DNA of 64,000 nucleotides, taken from contig JACEEZ010013560.1 in the NCBI GenBank assembly GCA_016584305.1, positions 1,370,400 through 1,434,399 of the forward strand, given 5' to 3'. The translations under genes were made by a program, and so were the position numbers. Shown here piece after piece: positions 22,005-31,655 of this stretch. Source of the stretch: Chionoecetes opilio. Lineage: Eukaryota; Arthropoda; Malacostraca; Decapoda; Majidae. A model generated the notes under the pieces. The model did no database searches. It was given only the letters and a program-made list of their open reading frames with translations, and was not told the DNA's origin. The first letter of the stretch is position 1; every line of letters begins with the position of its first letter.

Positions 22005-22251
22005 ACTACTCGCCCGGTGTGGTAACACTGCACCGTGACTGCAGCAGAAAAACATATCTGGCAACTCAGACCGCGAGGAAATCAGCTGGAAGTGACGAGA
22101 CCTATACTCCACACGAGTGCCTTATTTTCTCCAGACCTCCTCCAGACCAGTGAAATTTGTGACCATCTGTCCATCTGAAATCTGGAATCTGTGACTGGTC
22201 TGGAGTCTTCTGAAGGGATCTGTGAAGTCAGATCCCTTCAAATACCTCAAG

Positions 22252-22525
22252 GTAATAGTGGACGAGGACTTCCCGGTCGTTTTCAGAGACACCGACTATT
22301 TTTTCCTGGTCTACAATAGGTGCTTTTTCTAATGGAGATAGTTTTATTTTGCGCAAACCCATAGTTAAAAAAAAAAAAAAAAAAAAAAATAATCACCGAA
22401 TTTTATGGTACCGTTACCATTAAAAACACTGTATCTCCATCAGAAAAAGATCTAAAACATGGCCGGGAAAAATTAGTCGGTGCCTCTGAAAATGACTGCT
22501 AAGTCCTCGTCCATTATAACCTATC
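22252..22525. repeat. Inverted repeat
   Basis: Arms about 22252-22350 and 22420-22525 are inverted (for example gtggacgaggacttcccggt against the right arm near 22505-22520). A poly-A tract lies in the loop. Confidence 0.72.
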
Positions 22526-22919
22526 TCTAAAACGTAATTATAGAATGGAGGAGAGATGCCCCCTTCAACCCCCCTCCCCCCTATATTACCTCCGCCCTGG
22601 ACCCCCAAAAATAATATTACTAACCTAACCTCACTATAACCTAACCTAGCCTTGCCAATAAACTCCTAGTGAGACCTAAGGGCAAGAAAGAACTAGAATT
22701 TTACCAGGTTAGGTTATATTGAAGTTAGGTTAGTATTTTTTTTTTTTATCTCCCCCCCTTTATAATTACGGTTTAGGGGTATCTTAAGGGATCTGTGAAG
22801 GTCTGGAGGAAAAAGCCCACTAATAAGGGCGGGAAAGGACTCTAAAATTTTACCATTTCATGCTCAGTATACTGTGCAGTATTAATCCATATTAATCCAC
22901 TTCTGTAAAGTGGATTGAT
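22526..22919. other. Intronic sequence with scattered TAACC words
   Basis: Several cctaacc/ggttagg words (22620-22650, 22705-22735) and a poly-T run; no coding signature. Confidence 0.45.
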
Positions 22920-22990
22920 GTGAGAGGGCAAAGGGAATAAGGGAAGAGGCATGGAAAAGAGTAAAGAGAAATCGGACACAAAGAAATATA

Positions 22991-24168
22991 TCAATCAATC
23001 AATCATTGGGGGCATACGCCGGGGGGCGCGTCGCCTCGCCCACCCTACGATGCCACTCCCGGGGGTCACCACGCGCGAGTTCCCATGCAGGCTCCTTTCC
23101 CATACCAAGCAGCTCTCGACAAGAAACATCAACTTGCCCCAGCCACGAGCCTTGTGGGCGCCCCCTTGGCCTCCTCCATGCCGGATTGTCTCTTACAGAT
23201 ACAACCCGATAGGAAGGATCGGTTTCAGGGTAGCGTGCCACATGCCCATATAGCCGAAGTTGGCACTGACGGACTGTGCAGGTAATAGGCCTCGATTCAG
23301 TCTCACGGTGCAATCGCTGATTTGACACGTAATCATCCCAGCGATACCCCATGATTCTGCGAAGACACTTATTACCAAAGGCATTGATTCGTCTCTTCAA
23401 GTCACTATTTAGTGTCCATGTCTCACAACCATAGAGTAAGACAGGGATCACAAGCGATTTGAAGATCCGGATCTTTGTCCTCCTGCACAGGTACCGACAA
23501 CGCCAAATACTCCCGCTGAGCGAGTCCATAACACCGTGGGCTATGCCAATCCGCCGTAAGACTTCTTGACGTGACCCGCCGTCATTATGGACTGCGCTAC
23601 CAAGGTATGTAAAACTTTCCAAGATCTCAATGTCCTCGCCACACGCATGAACAGACTGTACTGTTTCATCTAGTAAGTCTCCAAACACCTGGACCTTGGT
23701 CTTGAGCCAGGAGACCTCAAGTCCCAAAGGCTTTGCCTCCTCGTGCAGTGCCACGAGAGCCATCACCAGGACCTCCAGTGACTCAGCAAAGATTACTGCA
23801 TCATCGGCAAAAACAAGATCAGTGATCTTGGTGTTGCCAACGGATGCTCCACAATCACTTTGATCTACAACCTTGTCCAATACCCAGTCCATACAAGCGT
23901 TGAAAAGTGATGGGGCAAGGACGCACCCTTGCCTCACTCCTGTATTCACAGGAAAGAAGCCGGATACACCTGCCCCACACTTCACAGCACTCTCAGTCCC
24001 AGAATACAGACCAGTTATCAAACCAATAGTCCTTGCAGGAATCCCTCGAAGTCGCAGAAGATCCCAGAGTGACTCACGATGCACTGAGTCAAACGCCTTC
24101 TTGAGATCAACATAGGCTGCAAGCATCCCCTGTCGAAACTCACGTCGACGTTCCACCAGGACACGAAG
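22991..24168 (-). mobile_element. RTE-like retrotransposon copy C, 5'-truncated
   Basis: It is flanked by the 9-bp duplication AGAAATATA (22982-22990 and 24169-24177), and its removal rejoins the CR1-like frame. It has one open frame of 385 codons (24156-22999): YVDLKKAFDSVHRE, NTGVRQGCVLAPSLF, the catalytic VFADDAVIF, the thumb FTYLGSAVHNDGG, then LLYGCETWTLN and NQRLHRETES. It ends in (ATTG)n. This is the best-preserved copy of the family; the N-terminus and endonuclease are missing. Confidence 0.9.
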
Positions 24169-24850
24169 AGAAATATAGAAGACTATAAATTAGCAAGAAA
24201 TGAATATGTGTGCATAAGGAGAGAGGAAGACGAGAGGTATGAGAAGGATAGTGTTGAAAGGTGTAAGGAAGAACCCAAACTGTTTTACAGATCTATCAAT
24301 GGAAGAATCAAGCATAAGGACAAAGTGGAGAGACTGAAAGAAGGAAATAAAATATATGAAGATCCAAAGACAATGAGTGAAATTTTAAATAAAAATTTTC
24401 AGCAAGTATTCACAAAAGAATAAAAATTCAATGAACCTCAAGGAATGAAAAAAGTCCAAAAGGAGTGGAAAATAGAAATAGAGAAGGAGGAAGTTTGTGA
24501 ATTGTTGAAGGAATTTGAGGAGAGGAAAGCACTGGGACCAGACGGAGTGTTGTATTATGTTTTATAAGAGTGCAGAAAGCAGTTGGTTGAACCAGTATAT
24601 GATATAATAAAGTGCTCATGAACAATGGGAAAAGTGCCAAAGGAGTGGAAGAGAGCAGATATAGTGCCAATATATAAAAATGGGAAGAAGGATGAACCAC
24701 TAAATTATAGACCAGTGTCATTATCTAGCACAGTGTGCAAGATATGTGAGAAAATAATAAAGAAGCAATGGACGGAATACATAGAAAATGAAGTTATAAT
24801 AACAGACCGGCAGTAAGGTTTTAGGAAAAAAGAGATCATGTGTGACCAAC

Positions 24851-25126
24851 TTAATAAGCTTTTGCTCAAGAGTAATTGATACAACACAAGAAAGAGATCT
24901 ATGGGCAGACTGTGTATATCTAATAAGCTTTTGCTCAAGAGTAATTGATACAACACAAGAAAGAGATGGATGAGCAGACTGTGTATATCTAATAAGCTTT
25001 TGCTCAAGAGTAATTGATACAACACAAGAAAGAGATGGATGAGCAGACTGTGTATATCTAATAAGCTTTTACTCAAGAGTAATTGATACAACACAAGAAA
25101 GAGATGGATGGGCAGACGGTGTATAT
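24851..25126. repeat. 69-bp tandem, 4 copies, inside a CR1-like RT
   Basis: Starts at 24851, 24920, 24989 and 25058. The unit covers SFCSRVIDTTQERDG and WADCVYL, just before the catalytic LDLKKAF block. The length of 23 codons keeps frame, though copies carry TGA for the Trp of the ancestral unit. Confidence 0.92.
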
Positions 25127-25379
25127 CTAGATCTTAAAAAGGCATTTAATAAAGTTCCCCATGAGACTACTTTGGAAATTGTAAAATATAGGAGAAATCA
25201 CAGTGATGATCAAAACCTGGATGGAAAGTTATCTGAGAGGAAGAGAAATGAGAACAATAGTAAAGGATGAAAAATCTGAATGGAGAAAGGTATTTAGTGG
25301 GCTACCACAAGGATCAGTGTTGGCACCAATAATGTTCATGATTTATGTCAATGACATGACTCATGAAATAAAAAATTAT

Positions 25380-25504
25380 ATACAGACATGCCCTCGGTTT
25401 TCGAACATAATTAGTTCCCAAAAGTTGTTCTAAAACCGAATTGTTCTAAAACCGAAACACATTTTTCCATAAGAAACAATGTAAATTGGATTAATCCGTT
25501 TTGG
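25380..25504. mobile_element. E12-type TA element, left end only
   Basis: From CAGACATGCCCTCGGTTTTC, with the words TTCTAAAACCGAA in tandem at 16-bp pitch. It matches the left 120 bp of the full element at 44489. It was inserted at TA in the CR1-like frame and is cut off by RTE sequence at 25505. Confidence 0.75.
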
Positions 25505-26170
25505 ATTCGTAATGCCCATCTAATTGTCCTTGGAATCCTGTCAAATGCCTATTCCAGATCCACAAACACATGATACAGCCTTTTCTTCTTCTCCTTATAT
25601 TTTTCCTGCAGATGTCTTGTAATGAAGATTGCATCGGTAGTTGACTTTCCAGCCAGAAAGCCAAATTGGCAGTCATCGATCTTGATGGTCTTCTTAAGCC
25701 TTTCACACAACACCCTCTCCCAAATCTTCATCCCATGTTCTAACACCCTCAAACCTCTCTACCCACCACATGACAGTGCATCTCCCTTTCCTTTAAACAG
25801 TGGTAAGGTAAAACTCCTTCCATCCTTCTGGACCTTTCTCCTCCCTCATAATCTTCTCGAAAACTCCAGTTAGTTTTCTGATACCTGTCCTTCCTCCAGT
25901 TTCAACAAATCACTGCTTACACCCGATGGACCTGGTGCCTTTCCATCTTGCATCCCTTTCAATGCTCTTACTACCTCTTTTTCTATTATATTTTCTACTG
26001 GACCTTCCGCCATTACAACTTCCTCCAGCTCATTGTTATTTTCTACATTCAGCAGTCTCTCAAAATATTCTCTCCATCTTTTTCTCACCTCCCTCTCCAC
26101 CACTTTGATTTCTCCGTTTTCGTCCTTTACATACTTTGCTCCTTGTACATCATTCTTGTCTTTTCTCATC
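25505..26170 (-). mobile_element. BovB-like RTE fragment
   Basis: Minus-strand frames read KYVKDENGEIKVVEREVRKR, WREYFERLLN, DGKAPGPSGVSSDLLK, then LEHGMKIWERVLCERLKK, DDCQFGFLAGKSTTDAIF and VFVDLE. These blocks (GKAPGPSGV, LEHGMKI-ER, QFGF--GKSTTDAIF) are typical of RTE-BovB RTs. It has a frameshift near 25760-25870 and lacks the catalytic YADD part. Confidence 0.8.
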
Positions 26171-26276
26171 TGCTTAGCTCTGCTCTGCTCTGCTTAGCTC
26201 TTAGGTCTCTGCACAAGTAAAAAGATAAAAATAAAAATTGTGATGATACAATGAGCAAGCACAAAGTTTATTCTTA

Positions 26277-27205
26277 AGGCCCCGTCACACGATCAGTGGG
26301 CAAGTGTGTTGGCCAAGCACGCTTCTCAGCAGTTTCGAAACATAGTGACGAAGCAAGGTAGAGAGCGTGGTTCAGCATAAAGACTGTTCACATGTATATT
26401 GACTCCCCTGTGCCCAGTGCTCTGTTCAGTGTGTGGGGAGGTGCGTGAGACTATGTTTGCGCCCTGTTTGTTCCACAGCTGCCACACAAGATTAGTAATG
26501 GCCCCCAAAACCATTCGCTGGCATAAAACAGCTTTATTGTGCATTCTTGCTGCAGGCAAAGTAATAATGGACAGTGCATAAGTGGGAAAACGAAGAGTTT
26601 GGGTTAAATACTTGCTTCAACATAAAGAACATGGTAGCTACAGCCAAATATGCAGGGAACTTGAACAAAGTGAACCTCTTGAATTTAAAAACTACCTTTG
26701 AATGTCACCCGACATGCTCAGGCTCCTTCTTAATTATTTTTCTGAATGTGTTTCAGTAGTTTGATATAGAGCATCATTTTTCTCATTTCGGTTCTTGAAT
26801 GCTTCACTTTTCTCCTGCCATAAACAGGGAAGCTCTCTATACTTCTCAATTAACTGTAATGTTTCTTCCTTAGTCCACTCAAATGGAAGATTTGAGTTAC
26901 ATGTAGAGGTTTAAGGCTCCAATGTGGGTAGGTTAGGGGCAGCGACGGACTCCATCCTATGATCCTTAGTGGCTGCCGGCGCGGGGGCTGTGGACACGCA
27001 CTGGGTCGTCACATGATCAGTGGGCAAGTGTGGTGGCCGAGCACAGCGCTGAAGAGCGTGGTTCAGCTGAAGTTTTGTGGCGTGGACAAACTTGCTCGAG
27101 CAAGAATGGTGCTTCAGTTCTGCACGTCTACAAGATAATTTTCCACGCATTCTCCACTCTTATGCTGAATCACCACACTTGCCGACTGATCGTGTGACGG
27201 GGCCT
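26277..27205. mobile_element. PIF/Harbinger-type element with MADF remnant
   Basis: Ends AGGCCCCGTCACACGATCAG and its complement, flanked by TTA on both sides (26274-26276, 27206-27208), the usual Harbinger target. A sub-copy of the end (tgatcagtgggcaagtgtgg) lies inside at about 27014. The minus strand holds a MADF domain remnant (26762-26890). Harbinger elements encode a DNA-binding Myb/MADF-like accessory protein, so this fits. Confidence 0.75.
26762..26890 (-). pseudogene. MADF-domain remnant of the Harbinger accessory protein
   Basis: The minus strand reads FEWTKEETLQLIEKYRELPC, then LWQEKSEAFKNRNEKNDAL. This is the first half of a MADF domain (W-x-E-x3-LI--Y-E-PCLW...Y-NR--K--AL). Downstream the frame has a stop. 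No start codon or second half is convincing. Confidence 0.62.
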
Positions 27206-27213
27206 TTAGTCTG

Positions 27214-27560
27214 GTGACATTGACATATAAGGAAATATTGGAAAAATTGAATTTGTCCTCATTGAAGGAAAGGAGTGAAAGAGGAGATTTGATAGTGGTG
27301 TATAGAGTAATGACAGGAATGGAGAGAGTTGACAAAGAAGACATGTCTGTATAGGATGTAGAAACCACAATTTAGGAGATGGAAAGGAGTTTAGGAAGGC
27401 AAGATGCTTGAGGGATATTCAGAAGAACAGTTTTATTCTTATCGGGGTATTAATGTGCAGAGTAACCTGCACTATTAAATATTAAATGCCAAGAATATTT
27501 ATGTGTTTACGATTGACCAAATGAAAAGTGGAAATGGGACTCCACGTGTCATTTCCTGCA
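27214..27560 (+). mobile_element. CR1-like LINE 3' end
   Basis: The frame reads LEKLNLSSLKERSERGDLIV then VYRVMTGMERVDKEDM, the C-terminal block shared with the copy at 38540-39175. Stops follow. It ends about 70 bp before SMG7 exon 2. Confidence 0.72.
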
Positions 27561-27628
27561 ATTGCTTACATAAATACATATACTATAGCTACATTTATTA
27601 ATTTCTTTATATCTTTTTTATTGTGCAG

Positions 27629-27716
27629 GGAAGCTGAGGGTCTAAAGAGTCGTTTGAGCAGTTGCAGTCCTCTTGTTGGCAACAATGAAGCCTGGGGTGT
27701 TCAACACCAGCTGCAG
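27629..27716 (+). CDS. SMG7: SMG7 exon 2
   Basis: The acceptor ttgtgcag ends at 27628 and a gtttgt donor begins at 27717. The exon is 88 nt: one base completes Arg, then EAEGLKSRLSSC, a short loop and EAWGVQHQLQ, ending in phase 0. It aligns with the vertebrate N-terminal helix (RQAEVLKADM...EVWTSRQALQDL, from memory). It begins the 14-3-3-like domain that binds phospho-UPF1. Confidence 0.82.
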
Positions 27717-27743
27717 GTTTGTAATTCTGTTAAATTGCTATTT

Positions 27744-27746
<3 letters not shown>

Positions 27747-27795
<49 letters not shown>
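27747..27795. repeat. (AAT)n microsatellite
   Basis: About 16 AAT units starting 30 bp after SMG7 exon 2, followed by imperfect AAT/AGC words. Confidence 0.95.
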
Positions 27796-28112
27796 TTAAT
27801 AATAGCAATAATGATTATAATAATAGCAATAATACTATCTTTATTTCATCCAAATAGGGCATATGTTAATAAACATTGCTTACAAATGGAAAGTTACACT
27901 CCAGACTGACCAAAGTGGAGGTAGATGGTGATAAAACAAAATTAGACATGAGGAGAGTAATGGAGAGAGTTCAGGTGTATGTAGGGCATGATCGAACGGA
28001 TGAAAGGGAGTTATGATGAAATGGAAGGATTGAAAATTGAACTAGATTAACTGAAAAGGAAGGGAGAGCAAAGAACAAAGGAAAATGAAGAGTTAAAAAA
28101 TGAAAGGAAGAA

Positions 28113-28611
28113 ATTCAATCAATCATTGGGGCATACGCCGGGGGGCGCGTCGCCTCGCCCACCCTACGACGCCACTCCCGGGGGTCACCACGCGTGAGTC
28201 TCCATGCAGGCTCCTTTCCCATACCAAGCAACTCTCGACAAGAAACATTAACTTGCCCCAGCCACGAGCCTTGTGGGCGCCCCCTTGGCCTCCTCCACGC
28301 CGGATTGTCTCTTACAGATACAACCGATGGGAAGGATCAGTTTCAGGGTAGCGTGCCACATGCCCATATCGCCGAAGTTGGCGCTGACGGACTGTGCAGG
28401 TAATAGGCCTCGATTCAGTCTCACGGTGCAATCACTGATTTGACATGTAATCATCCCAGCGATACCCCATGATTCTGCGAAGACACTTATTACCAAAGGC
28501 ATTGATTCGTCTCTTCAAATCGCTATTTAGTGTCCATGTCTCACAACCATAGAGTAAGACAGGGATCACAAGTGACTTGAAGAACTGGATCTTTGTCCTC
28601 CTGCACAGGTA
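28113..28611 (-). mobile_element. RTE-like copy D, 3' end
   Basis: The minus strand holds the last 165 or so codons (YLCRRTKI, VIPVLLYGCETWTLNSDLKR, RIMGYRWDDY) with frameshifts, ending at (ATTG)n. 5' truncation is at the CRR block. A short duplication is unclear (ttcaatca against ttcacaatca). Confidence 0.82.
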
Positions 28612-29050
28612 CAGGTTCACAATCACTCAAGGAGAGCAGAGTCCCGCTTGATTGGAAAAGAGCAAATATTGTGCCAATTCACAAAGGAGGTGACAAAGAA
28701 GAACCACTAAATTACAGGCCAGTATCATTAACAAGTGTAGTGGCAAAAATGTGTGAAAAAATTGTGAAGGACAGATGGTTGAAATATTTGGAAGAGACAA
28801 ACACACTTGCAGGTGGCCAGTTTGGATTTAGAGGAGGAATGTCATGTACAACGAATTTATTGAGCTTTTACTCGAGAGTGATCGATGTGACACAGGAAAG
28901 AGAGGGGTGGGTCGATTGCATTTAATTGGACCTAAAGAAGGCATTTGACAAGGTACCTCATAAGAGACTGCTCTGGAAGCTAGAACATGTAGGAGGATTG
29001 AAGGGTGGTTTGCTGAAGTGGATGGAAGACTTTTTGGTCGAGAGATGAGG
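28612..29050 (+). mobile_element. CR1-like LINE RT fragment
   Basis: The frame reads VPLDWKRANIVPIHKGGDKE, EPLNYRPVSLTSVVAKMCEK, GQFGFRGGMSCTTNLLSFYS, then LDLKKAFDKVPHKRLLWKLE after one stop at 28922. It corresponds to the same region as 24625-25200. Confidence 0.8.
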
Positions 29051-30195
29051 GAAGGCTGGTAGATGGGTTGGTAATTTTAGCGATCTTACTGTCTGCTTCT
29101 GCTTGTCTGTAGTCAGACAGGGTCTATATTCTTATCTCTCAAGTATCCTAAGAATCTAAGGGAATTGGTCAATCTAGAAAGGGTGTTAGTGGAATTCAGG
29201 GAGGTGTATTTTTATGAAAACATTCCTCCCGCGAAATTAAAAATCCACAGAAATAAACGAATCTCTTTGGTTGTGTACGGGGGGGGGGGGGGAGAATGGC
29301 AGGGAAAGAAGAAAGAAACGAAAGAAATGATAGAACTGCTACAACAGATAAAGAATTCCTCACCTAAAACAACTGTACCTACTATGTTCACTTAGCCTAG
29401 AATAAAGAAATAAATGGTTATTAAGACCTTTCAATTACACCGCATGAGACAATGTATCTCGGGACACTATATATAATTGTAGCATTATAGAAAGAAGGAG
29501 GATGGGGACAGGGAAAGACAGGGGAAGAACAGAGAAGGGGGGGGAAATGGTGGGAGAGAAAATGGGAAGAAGAGGACAGAAGAGGAAGAGAATATTACAG
29601 CATTTTGGCATTACAGAATGAGTATTGTTGATAAATGGAATAGTGAAACAAAGAGCGTGTTAAAGTTTTATATAAAGGAGTGTGAGCGGTGAGAGGGAGG
29701 TGTAGTATCTTGGGGAGTCTGTCTATACACACAAGGATGGAGAAGGGGCGTCGTGGCTTTGTAGTTTATTTGACAGCGAGTCATTGTACAACGTGAAGAC
29801 AAGAGGTGCGCGGCGTGTGTGTCTGTGTGTCCTGTGCCTGACTGAATTAACTGGCTGGTGTTGCAGTTGTGTCGGCGAGGACAAGTCAGGTCAGCGTCAG
29901 GTCACCCTAGGGCCTCTAATCCTGGTCCCAGACAGGGGGGTGGCCTAAGCCGATGCAGGTGTGTATGTGCTTGTGTGTGTTAGCGCCGCTACAGTGGTAG
30001 GCAAGGTGGGATAGGAGACAGCATAGGCCTTTGTACCACCTCGACCCCTCAATCCTCACCCCTATACCTCTACGGATAAGGAAACTGCATGAAAGAGTGC
30101 TAGTAAAAAGGCTGCAACTGTATCTGTAGACGGAACAAAAGTCTTCCACACGGTACATCAAAACCAAGACCCATCACGGCGCCACACCGTCCCCC
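29051..30195. other. SMG7 intron 2 sequence without identified genes
   Basis: Contains a poly-G run at 29279-29292 and GA-rich stretches (29490-29720). Short open frames have no known motif. Confidence 0.45.
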
Positions 30196-30198
30196 TCA

Positions 30199-30630
30199 AG
30201 GCCGAATCACACCATACCATCATGGTGACACGGCACCGTCTCATCACATCCTTAGAATTTCTTACATTCAAACAAATAGACGTGTTACACTAAACGGTGC
30301 GCCGCCGTCACGGCTCCAATACATCACTGTCCTGTCGCGTAACGGTTTCCGGGGAAGAATATTTTAACGTAATGAGACTGTGCCGTGCTGATAATTGTCG
30401 TTTTCTCAAGGCTTTATGTACCCAAAACAATATCTTTTAGAGTTCAACTCCTCTTCTTCATCCAACAGAAGTGCTATTAATGCATATTTCTTCAACCATA
30501 GCCTCTGAGGCACCATGCCTGCTTAGAGGGTGAGCAGGAACGGCCGAAAATGACTGAACCGTGACGAATAGTGTGAATACAAGGCACGGCTGACGAAACG
30601 CTGCCGTGATTTCAGAGTGTGAACCAGCCT
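30199..30630. mobile_element. Harbinger-like MITE (432 bp)
   Basis: Ends AGGCCGAATCACACC and GTGTGAACCAGCCT (complement AGGCTGGTTCACAC), flanked by TCA on both sides (30196-30198, 30631-30633). The interior is CpG-rich without coding signature. Confidence 0.6.
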
Positions 30631-30694
30631 TCACCTGTAGCTACCTTCCTGAAGAAGACTAATCAACCCTCGTGACTATGATAGATTCATAGGT

Positions 30695-31653
30695 GTAAAC
30701 AGGGCAAATATCGTCGATCCCGACAACGGTGCCCTTCAACAATTACAACAATAACAACAAGGTAGAGATGGTTACCTTACAGTGTTACCTAAATACCTTC
30801 GTGAATTTTTGTTATTGGACAACCACCGATTTCGAGGCTGAAACTTAGTCCTCCTGAATAGTTTTGATGTGTTTTGAATTAATCTGGCTCTTGTTTTTGT
30901 CGGAAATCAATGTTTGTTTACATGTGTGTGTGGGGGGGGGGGGCAACCTGCCCCTCCAGGTCTGCCCCGCAAACATTGCTACGCTTCACACTGCCATATT
31001 ATTGGTAATTTTCGTTTTTTCTCTATATCATCTGTTACTAAACCAAACCCCACCTCTAACCTAACCTAATCTGATTTTACCTAACTTAACTTTCTGGCTG
31101 AAATAACGGTAGATTTCCGGTACTACGTGTAATGCCATTATTATTCAATTGCGCCATGGGAAATGGGGCTCAAAATACTCAGAATGAAGAAAGCTACACG
31201 ATGATGTAGGTAAGAGTCCTAGGACTTTTGAAAGCCCACTACCAAAATAATACCAATATCTATGCAAATTTTCCACAAAGTCTAAACACATAGCAGAAAA
31301 GCAACAAAGGCATAACTACAACATTAAATCTAAGCTATATGTCATAGGTAGCAAAATATTAGAATATCAATTCGTGGGGGCATCCTGCAATATATTATGA
31401 TTTATGACCGATTTTGGTTACCCTGTCATTCCCTTTACATTTTAACTAGTATAATTTTTCATTCACATTCACTGCACTGTGAATATTGTATTTAGGTACA
31501 TGCTCATAATCATTTGCTTTCCCCTACAAATCCTTTTTTTTATATAACTTTTGCTAAATTTACACAAAAAATTTCCCTCAAAAACACCAATATTATTTTT
31601 TCTCAAAACCTCCTTGTAAAATAGGGGTGCGTCTTATGCGCCGGCAAATACGG
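30695..31653 (-). mobile_element. Family E9 element, copy A
   Basis: Right end GCGTCTTATGCGCCGGCAAA then TACGG and TA. The whole 0.95 kb is an inverted near-copy of 47227-48200, and part recurs at 58735-58835. No second inverted end is found in either copy; both lose homology at the same place (gccctg). The end words resemble E10 (cttataagacgc against gcataagacgc). A minus-strand LINE begins directly after the TA. Confidence 0.75.
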
Positions 31654-31655
31654 TA

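Larger units (their letters stand above)
22920..25379 (+). mobile_element. CR1-like LINE (ORF2 part), interrupted by an RTE insertion
   Basis: The host LINE reads EAWKRVKRN up to 22990, is interrupted by RTE copy C, and resumes at 24178 as EDYKLARNEYVCIRREEDER. It then has ADIVPIYKNGKKDEPLNYRP, VSLSSTVCKICEKII, YLDLKKAFNKVPHE and GLPQGSVLAPIMFMIYVNDM. Stops and frameshifts occur (for example 24421, 24813) and a four-copy 69-bp tandem lies in the RT. It ends at the TA where an E12-type end begins (25380). Confidence 0.82.
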
